From: Phycisphaerales bacterium UBA7800
GTDB lineage: Bacteria; Planctomycetota; Phycisphaerae; Phycisphaerales; Phycisphaeraceae
Length of the DNA stretch: 64,000 bases
Reading direction: 5' to 3'
NCBI GenBank assembly: GCA_002480565.1
Contig: DLCK01000089.1
Location: 43,964 to 107,963 of the forward strand
The notes beneath the pieces are model-generated. The model had not been told where the DNA came from, did not search any database, and saw only the letters and a program-made list of their open reading frames with translations. Below, one piece after another: positions 27,778 to 37,386 of this stretch (positions within the stretch are counted from its first letter, which is position 1; each line of letters opens with the position of its first letter). Made by a program: the position numbers and the translations under genes.

Positions 27778-28484
27778 ACTTGCAAGCTATATTTGAATCA
27801 CTGAACCACGCATTGTCCGGCTCGGTCGGTGTTGCTTTGGCTGCTGCATTTATCTGGGGAATTGCCAGCATTTTGCTTAGTCCCTGTCACCTGTCGAGTA
27901 TTCCACTGGTGGTGGCTTTCGTCAATGGCCAAGGGCAAGTGAGTAACCGACGCGCCTTTGCCCTGGCCAGTCTCTTTGCCTTGGGGATTCTGATCACAAT
28001 TGCCTTGCTTGGCATCGTCACGGCTTGGGCAGGTCGAATTGCCGGAGACATCGGGGCTTGGGCTTACTATGCCGTAGCAGTGATCTTTTTTCTCGTGGGA
28101 CTGCATTTACTGGATGTGATCCCCATGCCATTGTCCGGCCCATCGAGTATTGGTATCAAACGCAAGGGAATGCTCGCAGCTTTGTTGCTTGGCCTGATCT
28201 TTGGTATTGCTCTTGGCCCGTGTACCTTCGCTTATATGGCCCCAGTGTTGGGTGTGACCTTCAAAGTCGCAGGCGAGCAACCAATCTTTGCTGCGATGCT
28301 GCTTCTGTTTTATGGTGTCGGGCACTGTCTATTGATCGTCCTGGCAGGTTCGGCAAGTTCCTGGGGGCAGCGTTATCTGAACTGGAATGAAAAAAGCAAA
28401 GCCTTGGTTTGGCTGCGAAGAACGTGTGGCGTATTAGTCCTTTGTGGAGGGTTATGGTTGATCTACACAGCTCCCGCTGGGTAA
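27774..28484 (+). CDS. CcdA-like transmembrane thiol reductase
   Basis: This 236-residue membrane protein of the CcdA/DsbD family carries the two conserved half-motifs SPCHLSSIPLVVAF and GPCTFAYMAPVLG, the Cys residues that relay electrons across the membrane. Hydrophobic segments account for about six helices. It is translationally coupled to the anchored thioredoxin, so the pair likely brings reducing power to the outside for the metal(loid) operon rather than for cytochrome c. Confidence 0.88.
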   Translation: MNLQAIFESLNHALSGSVGVALAAAFIWGIASILLSPCHLSSIPLVVAFVNGQGQVSNRRAFALASLFALGILITIALLGIVTAWAGRIAGDIGAWAYYAVAVIFFLVGLHLLDVIPMPLSGPSSIGIKRKGMLAALLLGLIFGIALGPCTFAYMAPVLGVTFKVAGEQPIFAAMLLLFYGVGHCLLIVLAGSASSWGQRYLNWNEKSKALVWLRRTCGVLVLCGGLWLIYTAPAG

Positions 28485-28616
28485 TGGTGCCTTCCCTTTG
28501 CTTGCAGACTTTTCACCTGTTTTTTTTGAATAAGCCTCAGTGCTGCAATGTCGGTGCGGAGTATTCAAATCTGTCACATAGAGCTTCAAGCAATTTTCCG
28601 AATCTTTGGTCAGACA

Positions 28617-29426
28617 CTAAAACGGTGGGCCGACCATTCGATCAATGTTAACTTGCATCTGCAGCAATGTCACCGGGTCACCAAATTGCGTGTAAATCGC
28701 CACATCCGCAGAGTCCCGGCCGTATGCGATGGCAACGCGCCCACCGTTAAGCGTTTGTTGCGTGGGATCAAACGTGTACCAGCGCCCGCCGACATAGGCT
28801 TCAAACCAGGCGTGCATGTCCATGGGTTGCAAGGCTTCGAGATAACCGACCACCATCCGTGCCGGAATCGAAAGCGCTCGACAACAGGCAATCCCCAAGT
28901 GTGCCATATCACGGCAGACACCATAGCCGCGTTCATTGACTTCCGAAGCACTGATGATCTGCTGGCCGGATCCGGGAGTGTACTGAATCGTCTGGCGAAT
29001 GTAATCCACAATCGCAGCACATTGGTCGTAGCCGGGATTCAGACCTGCTGTCAATGATGAAGCCAACTCACTAAAACGATCCGATTCACAAAATCGACTT
29101 GGTAGCAGAAATGGCAACGTCTCGTCAGGCAAATGCTCCACCGGGACAAAATGTGCTCCAGGCGATGTGTCCGTGTAATCCGCAGCTTCAATATCAACCG
29201 TGGTGTGAATGGAAAAGGCGCCCTGTGGAGCCATCAACCGCTGACAAAGATTACCAAACGGATCGGTGAACTCGACCACTGGCACACTCGGTGACAAGTC
29301 GTATTGCTCACGCCCGACCCATTGCTGCCAACCACTTCGCGGGCGGAGCATCAAAATAAACGGCGTCGGCACCGTGATATCAAATTCAAGAAAACAAGAC
29401 GCATGTAACCACAAAGGAGGGTCCAA
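28617..29426 (-). CDS. Transglutaminase-like cysteine protein
   Basis: This 269-residue protein has a transglutaminase core with Cys in YGVCRDMAHL, His in MDMHAWFEAYV and Asp in YTFDPTQ, the expected catalytic triad. The N-terminal 110 residues form the beta-rich domain common in bacterial members (LEFDITVPTPFILMLRPRSG). No signal peptide is visible, so it is probably cytoplasmic. Such proteins act as cysteine peptidases or cross-linking enzymes; the substrate is unknown. The upstream boundary at 29426 uses the longest frame. Confidence 0.85.
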   Translation of the reverse strand: MDPPLWLHASCFLEFDITVPTPFILMLRPRSGWQQWVGREQYDLSPSVPVVEFTDPFGNLCQRLMAPQGAFSIHTTVDIEAADYTDTSPGAHFVPVEHLPDETLPFLLPSRFCESDRFSELASSLTAGLNPGYDQCAAIVDYIRQTIQYTPGSGQQIISASEVNERGYGVCRDMAHLGIACCRALSIPARMVVGYLEALQPMDMHAWFEAYVGGRWYTFDPTQQTLNGGRVAIAYGRDSADVAIYTQFGDPVTLLQMQVNIDRMVGPPF

Positions 29427-29676
29427 TCGAAAAAGTTATACGTTAGCGAGTCGGTCATTGGCTGCAATAAGCAGCAGCCAAACGTCAGTCCGCTAAGTAA
29501 CTCAATTTCGTGCGTGAAAGAGTGTATCCAAGGTGAGCGGTATTCTCCTTGGACACATCCACGGTATACAGACAGCATCACGCTGGCAAATGCGAAGAAC
29601 ATCTGAACACAATTGTGACAGACAGTTGGTTTTTACAACAGGCAGCAGCATGAATGAGAATCACTGTCGCGATCCA

Positions 29677-31461
29677 TCAAACTCGGAAGATCGCCCCGAG
29701 CTTCTTACCCATGAGGATACTGGCACCAACCAATGTGATGGTGAGCAACGCCATACCCCAGACCCCCATCGCTGATGCAATGTACGGACCATCGCCCAAG
29801 CGGTTGAAGAATTCAAAGATGGCTTTGGTGATCGGGAAGTAGGCTTCCTTCTGTGCCAGGATCAACGAGTCGGAGACTTCGAGCATGGCAAAGGCAAAGG
29901 CGAGGATGCCACCTGCGATGATGTTGGCCAGGATCAACGGGAAGACGATTTTCCGCAGCGCCATGGCGGTGGAGGCCCCCAGGTTCAATGCTGCTTCTTC
30001 GAGTTCACCGGAGGTCTGTTCCAATCCTGCTGAGGCGGAGCGAACCACATAAGGCAGTCGACGGATACCATAGGCGACAATGAGGAATGCCAGCGGATTG
30101 GGCGCCTTGCCGGTGATTTGACAAAGCGACGCCATGTAATGCCACCCCTTAGCATCGAAGTATCGGTTCAAGTCCGCAAACGGCCAGTTCAGACTCATCG
30201 CCACGTAACCAAATGCCATGACCAGACCGGGGACAGCAAGGGGCAGCATGGCTAAAGAATCGAGTAACCACCCGCCTTTGACTTTGCAGCGTACGGACAG
30301 ATAGGAAATGCTCAGGCCGATGACGACGGTTAACGTGACTGCGCCCAATGCATAGATCAGCGAGTTTTGGATCGATCCCATTGCAAGCGGATGTTCCAAG
30401 GCGTTGGCATAGTGATCGGTGGTAAAGGCTTGAGGCAGAATACTGCGGTACCACGCACCATCGACACTGAAGCTGCTGAAGACCACACCAAAGTGAGGCA
30501 TAACCGCCAGACCAGTGAGTAAGACAAAGGGCGTCAATGCTGCCAACCCGCGGAGTCCGGTGAGTCGTTTCATGGAGGATGCGATAGCTGCGCGTCCCTG
30601 CATGGCATAGCTCTTGCCACCGAAGGCAAACTTGCCAATGAGGTACAGTCCGACTGCCAGCGTCAGCATGACCACCACCAAGGCGTAGGGCCTGGGATTG
30701 GTTTGAACTTCCTGAATGCCCCAGAAAATCTGCACGGGTGTCACCGTGTAATAGTCGAACATCAGCGGTGTGCCAAGTTCGGTGAAAGACCAGATAAAGA
30801 CGATGGTCGAACCTGCAAAGACGCCGGGAATAATCAGTGGCAAAGTGACGGTAAAGAAGCGTCGAATCTTCCCTGCCCCCAGTCCTAGCGCGGCCTCATC
30901 CAAAGCTGGATCGAGATTGGCCAAGGCTGCGGTGATGTTCAGATAAATGATTGGATACAGGTGCAAGGCTTCCATGACGACGACGCCCCAGAAGCGTCCG
31001 CCTTCGCCGCCTCCGAGAAAATCAATGCCGGGTTGCCCATGTTCCAGAATGCCCAATTCCAGGAGCAAGGCATTAACCGCACCGAAGCGTCCGAGCAGCG
31101 CACGAAGTCCGATGGCCCCGACAAAGGGTGGGAGGATTAAGGGGATAAGCAGCAAGCTGGTCATCGCTGCCTTGCCACGGAAGTCGTACTTGGCGGCCAA
31201 CACTGCCATAGGCATGGTGAGGATCAGGCACAGCACGGTGGTTGCAGCAGCGATCATCAGAGAGTTACCCAGACCTGCCATCCACAAAGGGTCTTCAAAA
31301 ACACTTTGCAGATACTTGGTGGTGAACTCACCTTCGGGCGTGAGGAATCCGCCTTGTACGGTCAGATAAATCGGCCAAAGCAGAAAGACGCTAAGGACTG
31401 CCAGGATACAGAAAAACAACAGGTATCGCGGGATGGTTTGTTTACGGGCTAAGGTCAACAT
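29677..31461 (-). CDS. Iron(III)-type ABC transporter permease, two fused modules
   Basis: This protein of about 594 residues contains two binding-protein-dependent permease domains in tandem, the FbpB/ThiP-like layout. Each half has the EAA loop region (ALGLGAGKIRRFFTVTLPLIIPGVFAG, and ALNLGASTAMALRKIVFPLILANIIAG). About 12 membrane helices are expected. I prefer ATG 31461, since the longer frame opens with TTG at 31509. No ATPase or binding protein is next to it in this window, so the gene is orphaned here. Iron versus thiamine or phosphonate cannot be told from sequence alone. Confidence 0.85.
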   Translation of the reverse strand: MLTLARKQTIPRYLLFFCILAVLSVFLLWPIYLTVQGGFLTPEGEFTTKYLQSVFEDPLWMAGLGNSLMIAAATTVLCLILTMPMAVLAAKYDFRGKAAMTSLLLIPLILPPFVGAIGLRALLGRFGAVNALLLELGILEHGQPGIDFLGGGEGGRFWGVVVMEALHLYPIIYLNITAALANLDPALDEAALGLGAGKIRRFFTVTLPLIIPGVFAGSTIVFIWSFTELGTPLMFDYYTVTPVQIFWGIQEVQTNPRPYALVVVMLTLAVGLYLIGKFAFGGKSYAMQGRAAIASSMKRLTGLRGLAALTPFVLLTGLAVMPHFGVVFSSFSVDGAWYRSILPQAFTTDHYANALEHPLAMGSIQNSLIYALGAVTLTVVIGLSISYLSVRCKVKGGWLLDSLAMLPLAVPGLVMAFGYVAMSLNWPFADLNRYFDAKGWHYMASLCQITGKAPNPLAFLIVAYGIRRLPYVVRSASAGLEQTSGELEEAALNLGASTAMALRKIVFPLILANIIAGGILAFAFAMLEVSDSLILAQKEAYFPITKAIFEFFNRLGDGPYIASAMGVWGMALLTITLVGASILMGKKLGAIFRV

Positions 31462-31593
31462 AAGCACAAGGTAAAAAGGATTAGCCGGATCAGCAAGAAC
31501 GATGTTCAAAAGTTAACGGAAAGTTTGCGAATTAAAGTTCAAAAAAAGGAGTCGCTGGGCCAATGATACGCAGCGTAACTAGTCTGACGATCC

Positions 31594-33093
31594 ATGCTCA
31601 ACTACACTACATCCATGCATATGATCACGATTATTCTGGCAGTTGGCCTGCTGATACATGACGCCTTTGCGGATTTGGAATCAACTCTGGTGGGGAACGG
31701 TGCAGTGTATGCGCTGGCGGTGATGTTACTCCCCAAGTTGCTGTTGCTGGTGATATACCGCCGACTGTGTTCACGTGCGGTGCGTCACCCTACTTCCACA
31801 AGACTCAAGCGCCTTGATCGCCTGGGCAGCCAGTTACGACTGGCCATGCTCGGAAGCTATGGCATCGACCTTTTGACTGGCTGTCTGACATGGGTTCGGA
31901 TGATGGTGGGCGATTGGGTGTTGTTAGACGAGTTATTGTTTTTGCTGCCAACCCTGGGGACGCAGTTAATGTTCTGGCGGATGTATTATCCGGTGGATCG
32001 CAGACTGCGTGAAGCGATGGCATACCATGCTGTGGATCGTGGCGATCCAGTCCCACCGATTTGGAGCATGCGTCAATATCTGATTGCTCAGGTCCGACAC
32101 AGCCTGATGATTCCGGGCGTGCCACTGCTGTTATTGCTGGGTTGGACGGAGGCTTTAAACATGGCTCCAAGGTCATGGTTGATTCTTTCAAATGGGACAG
32201 ATATTCAATCGACGTTGAGCCTTTCAGGGACATTCGTGGTCTTTCTCTTTACACCAGTGATGATCCGGTATCTATGGGACACACAATCGATGCCCGACTC
32301 ACCAATGCGGTCACGGTTGTTGGGACTGTGCAAACATCATCGTGTAGGAATCCGTGACATTCTGTACTGGAAAACGTCCGGCGGGATGGCCAATGGCGCG
32401 GTGATCGGATTTGTGGGCAAGCTTCGTTACATCCTGCTCACCGACGTGTTGCTATCCCAGATGTCACCATCGTGTATCGAAGCCGTGATGGCTCATGAAA
32501 TTGCTCATGTCCGCAAGAAGCATATGTTCTGGATGATCGCAGCTGCAGGATCAATGATGGTGATTTATGAGATGTTCTTTGGTGTGCTGTTCTGGTATAT
32601 GGGCGTCCAATTTTCCAACCAGTTAATTCAGCCACAACTCTGGCAAAGCACCATTGACACGACCGCCATGCTCATAGGCATGCTCATGGCCGGTGGCTTG
32701 TGGGTTGTGAGTTTCGGTTGGATCAGCAGGCGCATGGAACGCCAGGCAGACAGCTTTGCAGTAGCGCATATGGCTCAAGCTAACGGCCATGTGCGAATCG
32801 AACCCGAAGATGCTCACGCAATGATCCAGGCCTTGGATGAAGTAGCTGGGCTCAACCATGTGCGAATCGAAAAGAAGAGTTGGCGGCATGGTTCCATCGC
32901 GTGGCGTCAGGAGTATCTGCGGACATTAGTCAGCCAAAAAGCATCACGCCTGCCCATCGACCGGACCATGCGATGGGTCTGCCTGTTGATCGTCCTTGGG
33001 GCGCTGCTTAGTGCATGGCTACTCAATGGCGGGTTGGAAAAGATTGAAAATTATCTCCTGCCACCCCAGTCTCCAAAGGTGTATGTGATTTGA
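31594..33093 (+). CDS. M48-family membrane metallopeptidase
   Basis: This 499-residue membrane protein has the zinc motif HEIAHVRKKH (His301, Glu302, His305) and a downstream glutamate in ERQADSFAVAH (Glu382), as in HtpX/CAAX-protease-type M48 enzymes. Several hydrophobic helices precede the motif and one or two follow it, ending with a helix near the C-terminus (LLIVLGALLSAWLL). It is probably a membrane quality-control peptidase. There is no BlaI-type repressor next to it, arguing against a BlaR1-type sensor. Confidence 0.82.
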   Translation: MLNYTTSMHMITIILAVGLLIHDAFADLESTLVGNGAVYALAVMLLPKLLLLVIYRRLCSRAVRHPTSTRLKRLDRLGSQLRLAMLGSYGIDLLTGCLTWVRMMVGDWVLLDELLFLLPTLGTQLMFWRMYYPVDRRLREAMAYHAVDRGDPVPPIWSMRQYLIAQVRHSLMIPGVPLLLLLGWTEALNMAPRSWLILSNGTDIQSTLSLSGTFVVFLFTPVMIRYLWDTQSMPDSPMRSRLLGLCKHHRVGIRDILYWKTSGGMANGAVIGFVGKLRYILLTDVLLSQMSPSCIEAVMAHEIAHVRKKHMFWMIAAAGSMMVIYEMFFGVLFWYMGVQFSNQLIQPQLWQSTIDTTAMLIGMLMAGGLWVVSFGWISRRMERQADSFAVAHMAQANGHVRIEPEDAHAMIQALDEVAGLNHVRIEKKSWRHGSIAWRQEYLRTLVSQKASRLPIDRTMRWVCLLIVLGALLSAWLLNGGLEKIENYLLPPQSPKVYVI

Positions 33094-33151
33094 GTCGAAA
33101 GTCCTGCCATGGATTTCGTGATTGTTTGCATGCGAAACTATATAAAAGTGA

Positions 33152-33164
33152 TATACTAAAGTTA
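33152..33164 (+). promoter_or_regulatory. Probable -10 box of dapF with no leader
   Basis: TATACT at 33152-33157 ends 6 bp before the dapF ATG at 33164, and no ribosome-binding site lies between. If this is the -10 element the transcript would start at or next to the start codon. A TTGCAT about 20 bp upstream is a weak -35 candidate. Confidence 0.3.
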
Positions 33165-34060
33165 TGCAGTTCATCAAAATGCATGGTATTGGCAATGACT
33201 ATGTTTACGTTAACGGGTTCGTCGAATCCGTGACCGATCCTGTCACATTGGCCCCTGTCATCGCAGACCGACATACAGGTGTCGGCGGTGACGGATTGAT
33301 TCTATTGCTCCCTGCTGAGGAGGGTGTTGACGCTCATGTTCGCATGCGGATGTTCAATGCTGACGGCTCGGAATCAGAAATGTGTGGCAACGGTATCCGC
33401 TGCGTCTGCAAGCTCGCTCACGACCACGGTGTCTGTGATGCCAATCCCATGAAGATTCAAACCGGTAACGGCGTACTGAGCCTTGAGTACACCGTCGATG
33501 CAAACGACAAACTTGATCAGGTTTGCGTGAACATGGGCAAGCCAATTCTTGAGCCGGTGAAGGTGCCGGTGGCCATTGATGTGCCACACCCTATTGTCAA
33601 TTATGACCTGTCACAACATCTCAACTGGGCAAAGACCACAGCCGGTGATGCCTGGATCGAACACTCAGGCACACAAATGCGTATGACTTGTGTCTCCATG
33701 GGCAATCCTCATGTGACACTCTACGCAAATGATGTATCCAAAATACCACTGGAAGCCGTCGGGCCGCTCCTTGAGAAGCACCCGCTGTTCCCAGCAAGAA
33801 TCAATGTCCACTTTGTTCAGGTTCACTCGGATGACCAAGTCACCATGCGGACCTGGGAACGCGGAAGCGGTATCACACTGGCATGCGGGACCGGGGCATC
33901 AGCCGTCTGTGTCAGCGGTGTGCTTACCGGCAACAGCGGATCGAAAATTCTCGCCCATCTCCCGGGTGGAGACTTGACGCTCCAATGGGCTGGCGAGGAC
34001 AGTCCGGTCTTTATGACCGGGCCGGCAACGGAGGTCTTTACAGGCGATTGGCCAGGTTAA
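33164..34060 (+). CDS. dapF: Diaminopimelate epimerase
   Basis: This 298-residue enzyme interconverts LL- and meso-diaminopimelate for lysine and peptidoglycan synthesis. The two catalytic cysteines are present in their motifs: FNADGSESEMCGNGIRC (Cys74) and LACGTGASAV (Cys241). The N-terminal KMHGIGNDYVYV and DRHTGVGGDGL boxes are also conserved. The protein is slightly longer than usual because of an insertion around residues 120-160. The next gene follows 3 bp after the stop. Confidence 0.95.
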   Translation: MQFIKMHGIGNDYVYVNGFVESVTDPVTLAPVIADRHTGVGGDGLILLLPAEEGVDAHVRMRMFNADGSESEMCGNGIRCVCKLAHDHGVCDANPMKIQTGNGVLSLEYTVDANDKLDQVCVNMGKPILEPVKVPVAIDVPHPIVNYDLSQHLNWAKTTAGDAWIEHSGTQMRMTCVSMGNPHVTLYANDVSKIPLEAVGPLLEKHPLFPARINVHFVQVHSDDQVTMRTWERGSGITLACGTGASAVCVSGVLTGNSGSKILAHLPGGDLTLQWAGEDSPVFMTGPATEVFTGDWPG

Positions 34061-34063
34061 ACC

Positions 34064-34960
34064 ATGACAACATTCTGCTACCTGACAGACACACATTTCG
34101 GCTACACGGTCAACGAGGGCTACTCCATGCAACCTCGGCACCCTGAGCCTGTCGATAAAGTGCTTGCAGGTTTCAGAGAATGGCTCAGTGAAAATCCCGT
34201 CGACTTCGTACTCCATGGCGGTGACCTTGTCGAACATGGTAATGCCAAGCTCATCAAAACATTTGCCGAAAAATTCACATCACTGCCCATCCCCGCCTAC
34301 CTTTGCCTGGGCAATCATGACTTGGACAGCCCTGAATCATTCGAACTTTGGCAGCAACATCACATGGGATTGCTCCCCGGTGACAATCCTAATTTCCATG
34401 TCGAATGTGAAGATGTGAATCTCTACGTCATCGCGGTGAGCTACGCAGGTGCACCCCAACCCTATTTCTGGGAAACGGCACACATACCTGTCATCAGCGA
34501 TCAGCAAAAACAGGACCTGGAACACTACCTTGCAGCAAGCACCAAGCCGGTGATTCTCTGCACCCATGTCCAAGTCAACGCCATCCCCTCAAGCCAGACC
34601 GGACTCTGCGGCGAAGTGGGCGAACCTGACAGCAAGTACCAACGCTATCTCATTGATCTGGCCAGACGCTTTCCAACACTACACCTGATCATGACCGGCC
34701 ACAACCACGTCAATACCTTGGCGCGGTTCGGCAACCTCATCACCATGACAACCAACGCGCTGACAGAAACCCCCTTCGACGTTCGCGTCGTCACTGTGGA
34801 TGGAAAGAATATCGAAGTTGCCACCCACAGCCTTCGCCCATGGATCGATCCACAGGCCCAGTTCAACGCAGAGTTCTCATGGGCATTGGGCGGACCCTCT
34901 CAACGCGAATGCACCATCCCTGTACGCAAAGCCAAACACGATTGCTCCTGTAACGCATGA
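34064..34960 (+). CDS. Calcineurin-like metallophosphoesterase
   Basis: This 298-residue protein has the metal-site motifs of the superfamily: TDTHFG near the N-terminus, HGGDLVEHG, LGNHDLDS, CTHVQVN and MTGHNHVN. It resembles cyclic-nucleotide or nucleoside-polyphosphate phosphodiesterases of the cpdA type. No signal peptide is seen. It is transcribed with dapF but has no obvious pathway link. The substrate is not known. Confidence 0.88.
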   Translation: MTTFCYLTDTHFGYTVNEGYSMQPRHPEPVDKVLAGFREWLSENPVDFVLHGGDLVEHGNAKLIKTFAEKFTSLPIPAYLCLGNHDLDSPESFELWQQHHMGLLPGDNPNFHVECEDVNLYVIAVSYAGAPQPYFWETAHIPVISDQQKQDLEHYLAASTKPVILCTHVQVNAIPSSQTGLCGEVGEPDSKYQRYLIDLARRFPTLHLIMTGHNHVNTLARFGNLITMTTNALTETPFDVRVVTVDGKNIEVATHSLRPWIDPQAQFNAEFSWALGGPSQRECTIPVRKAKHDCSCNA

Positions 34961-34991
34961 GCAATTCAATTCCCGGGAAGTTGAATCATCA

Positions 34992-35330
34992 ATGAAGTAT
35001 CTTATCAAGCGACACATTCTGCTTTATGCTGTCGCCCTGACTTTTCTCTTTGAGTTACTCACCGTGATCTTGCGTTTTGGTTTTGCAATGGAATCAACCC
35101 GCGATACCGCTTCAACCATTGGCCTAATGACCATGGGACTCCGCGTGCATCATGGTTACATCGGTCTGATCATGATTGCAGCAGCTGTATTTATTCGGCC
35201 TCAGCACATGCTTGCCAAGTGGGTATTCATAGCCGGTCTCGCACTATTCGCATCGGACATGATCCACCATTTTCTGGTGTTATGGCCAGCCACCGGTTCA
35301 CCCCAATTCCATCTGGTCTATCCACAGTAA
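34992..35330 (+). CDS. Small membrane protein
   Basis: I do not recognise this 112-residue protein. It has about three hydrophobic segments (LLYAVALTFLFELLTVIL, YIGLIMIAAAVFI and WVFIAGLALFASDMIHHFLVL) with a short polar loop TRDTASTIGL. The ATG at 34992 follows a gggaag site; a longer frame overlaps the phosphoesterase gene and was discarded. It may share the dapF transcript. Confidence 0.6.
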   Translation: MKYLIKRHILLYAVALTFLFELLTVILRFGFAMESTRDTASTIGLMTMGLRVHHGYIGLIMIAAAVFIRPQHMLAKWVFIAGLALFASDMIHHFLVLWPATGSPQFHLVYPQ

Positions 35331-35367
35331 AAACGAATCCGACGCTGCGTGACTTGAGTGATATATT

Positions 35368-36795
35368 TTATGACTCAACAGCAGGCATCATGCCATCAGC
35401 GACATCATCCAAGTCCATCACATTTGTCTCAGAGGATACTTTCTTCGCTTCAACCTTTCGGTGTACGATCCCTGCCCAGACGATTGCAGCGATCCCCGCA
35501 AGAATGTTCCCTACCGCCATCCCCGCAAAGAGTCCCTTTAATCCAAAGACGCTGCTGCCGATCACGACTGATGGTAATCCAAGAACCAATAATGCCACCA
35601 GATTCAACGCTGCCGAATGCATTGGCTGATGCAGGCCATTCATCGCACCACTGACAATTCGCCATAGCCCTGCCATGCCCAGACAAACAGGTGTGATATA
35701 TAAGTACATGACAATCAGATCAATCACCACAGGATCATCACTAAAGGCCCGTGCAATTGGACCTGAAAAGAGGATCACCACACCATACATAAACCCGCCC
35801 CAAAGCAGACTGAATTTGTAAACCCATCGATGAGCCTCACGCACACGATCCATCCGACCCGCCCCCCAGTTCTGACCGACAAACGGCATGAGAACACTGC
35901 CCAATGATGCAAGCACCATAATGGTGATCGAATCAATCTTCACTCCAGCACCCGCAGCAGCCACCGCTTCAGTCCCGTAGTCGGACACCAGCCATGTGAT
36001 CACCGCAGCTGTCAATGGGCCAAGTGCGCCGGTTAATGCAGCGGGGATGCCGATGTAAACCAGCTGACGCCATGAGTTCAACATTGCTGTGAGTCCAGGC
36101 ATCTCAAAACAGATAAGCTTTTTCTTGTAATACAGCACCCACAGTGAACTGACCAAAGCAAAACCACGTCCAAAAAGGGTTGCAATCGCAGCACCTGCTA
36201 TTCCCCACTTTGGGAATCCAAGCAAACCAAAAATCATGATGGGGTCCAGGATCAGATTCACCATCGCGCCGCCGCCCATGATCATCCCTGCCGTACCGGT
36301 GTCACCAGTTGCTCGCAAAGCGTTATTGCCCATCATCGGGATCGTCACCAACGGCATCCCCCAGAACCAAATGTGCATGTACAACTTGGTTAACCGCAAG
36401 ACTTCATCGCGAGCGCCCATGGCATAAAAAATATCCTCGGTAAAAATCAATCCCAAAGCACTAAGCACAATCGACACCAACACAGCAAGATAAAGAGCAT
36501 GGGTCGTCAAACGCTGCGCCTGATGGAAATCACCTTTGCCGATCGCTTGAGAGATCACGGATGAGGTGCCGATTCCAAGTCCAAAAATAACCGACATGAT
36601 TGTGAAGATGATCGGGAAAGTGAAACTCATCGCAGCAAGCGGCTCGGTGCCGAGTTGTGCTACAAAATAAGTGTCGGTGAGGTTAAAGACCGTCATTGCG
36701 ACATGCCCCACCAACATGCCCAAAAGCATCTTGATGAGTGTCCGACCGATAGGCCCTTGTGTAACGGATAATTTGTTGGCTGCCAGCGTACTCAT
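35368..36795 (-). CDS. MATE-family multidrug efflux transporter
   Basis: This 475-residue transporter shows the two six-helix halves of the MATE family, with conserved FNLTDTYFVAQLG at the start, GLGIGTSSVISQAIGKGD, and in the second half GSVLMPFVGQNWGAGRMDRV. Its start codon overlaps the stop of the MarR gene (ATGA), so both are translated from one transcript. It probably exports a cationic drug or metabolite in exchange for Na+ or H+. Confidence 0.92.
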   Translation of the reverse strand: MSTLAANKLSVTQGPIGRTLIKMLLGMLVGHVAMTVFNLTDTYFVAQLGTEPLAAMSFTFPIIFTIMSVIFGLGIGTSSVISQAIGKGDFHQAQRLTTHALYLAVLVSIVLSALGLIFTEDIFYAMGARDEVLRLTKLYMHIWFWGMPLVTIPMMGNNALRATGDTGTAGMIMGGGAMVNLILDPIMIFGLLGFPKWGIAGAAIATLFGRGFALVSSLWVLYYKKKLICFEMPGLTAMLNSWRQLVYIGIPAALTGALGPLTAAVITWLVSDYGTEAVAAAGAGVKIDSITIMVLASLGSVLMPFVGQNWGAGRMDRVREAHRWVYKFSLLWGGFMYGVVILFSGPIARAFSDDPVVIDLIVMYLYITPVCLGMAGLWRIVSGAMNGLHQPMHSAALNLVALLVLGLPSVVIGSSVFGLKGLFAGMAVGNILAGIAAIVWAGIVHRKVEAKKVSSETNVMDLDDVADGMMPAVES

Positions 36796-37262
36796 GACTG
36801 CCCCGCTTTGTTTTGTTCAAGATGGTCCGCCAGATTCTGACGCATTCCCATCAGTAATTTTTCAGCTTGTTTGACCTGATTGTCAGTCAATCCTTCATGG
36901 AGAATCGCAGAAAACGTTTCGAGTGATTGGCGAATCCTGGGGACGATTTTTTTGCCTTTTGCTGACAAACTCACCAACATCGCCCGGCCATCATTTGGGT
37001 CCGGCTCACGTTGAACGTATCCAAGCTCTTCAAGTCGACAGATACTGCGCGTCACACAGCTCTTGTTTAACGCCAACTCCTTGCTGAATACATCCTGCAT
37101 CTGACTGCCATGCACATCCAATACCACCAGATACAGATAAGTCGCACCATTAAGCTGTAATGGCGCCAACTCCCGATCCAGATAAACCGACTTCATCCGA
37201 TGAATCGCAGATATCCAGCGTCCGGGCGTAGGCAGTTTGGTGTTTTTCTTTGATAGTTGCAT
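36792..37262 (-). CDS. MarR-family repressor
   Basis: This 156-residue winged-helix protein has the MarR pattern FSKELALNKSCVTRSICRLEELGYVQREPDPNDGRAMLVSLSAKGK. I start at ATG 37262; a TTG two codons upstream extends the frame. The start codon lies inside one of two matching palindromes and only about 9 bp after a perfect TATAAT, so the message may be leaderless. It precedes and overlaps the MATE gene, so it almost certainly controls efflux through feedback. Confidence 0.92.
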   Translation of the reverse strand: MQLSKKNTKLPTPGRWISAIHRMKSVYLDRELAPLQLNGATYLYLVVLDVHGSQMQDVFSKELALNKSCVTRSICRLEELGYVQREPDPNDGRAMLVSLSAKGKKIVPRIRQSLETFSAILHEGLTDNQVKQAEKLLMGMRQNLADHLEQNKAGQS

Positions 37263-37272
37263 ATGCAACCAT
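37254..37272. promoter_or_regulatory. MarR operator O1
   Basis: The 14-bp core gttgcatatgcaac (37256-37269) is a perfect palindrome over the MarR start codon. The full 19-bp word is the reverse complement of the one at 37283-37301 except for one base. Confidence 0.7.
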
Positions 37273-37296
37273 TATACCGCACATGGTTGCAGATGC
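37271..37296 (-). promoter_or_regulatory. Promoter of the MarR/MATE operon
   Basis: On the minus strand TATAAT occupies 37276-37271, and TTGCAT inside the second operator, 16 bp upstream, serves as -35. Both elements overlap or lie between the two operator palindromes, so a bound repressor would block polymerase. Confidence 0.6.
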
Positions 37297-37301
37297 AACT
37301 A
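37283..37301. promoter_or_regulatory. MarR operator O2
   Basis: The core gttgcagatgcaac (37286-37299) is a palindrome with one central mismatch. It overlaps the -35 region and mirrors O1 about 30 bp away (close to three helical turns). Confidence 0.7.
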
Positions 37302-37386
37302 TTTTAAAATAGGAAGTACAAAGTCAATCATATCTATCAAAACCGCTTGCGGTTTAGCGTTCCATAACTACCTACTCACTCCCCGA

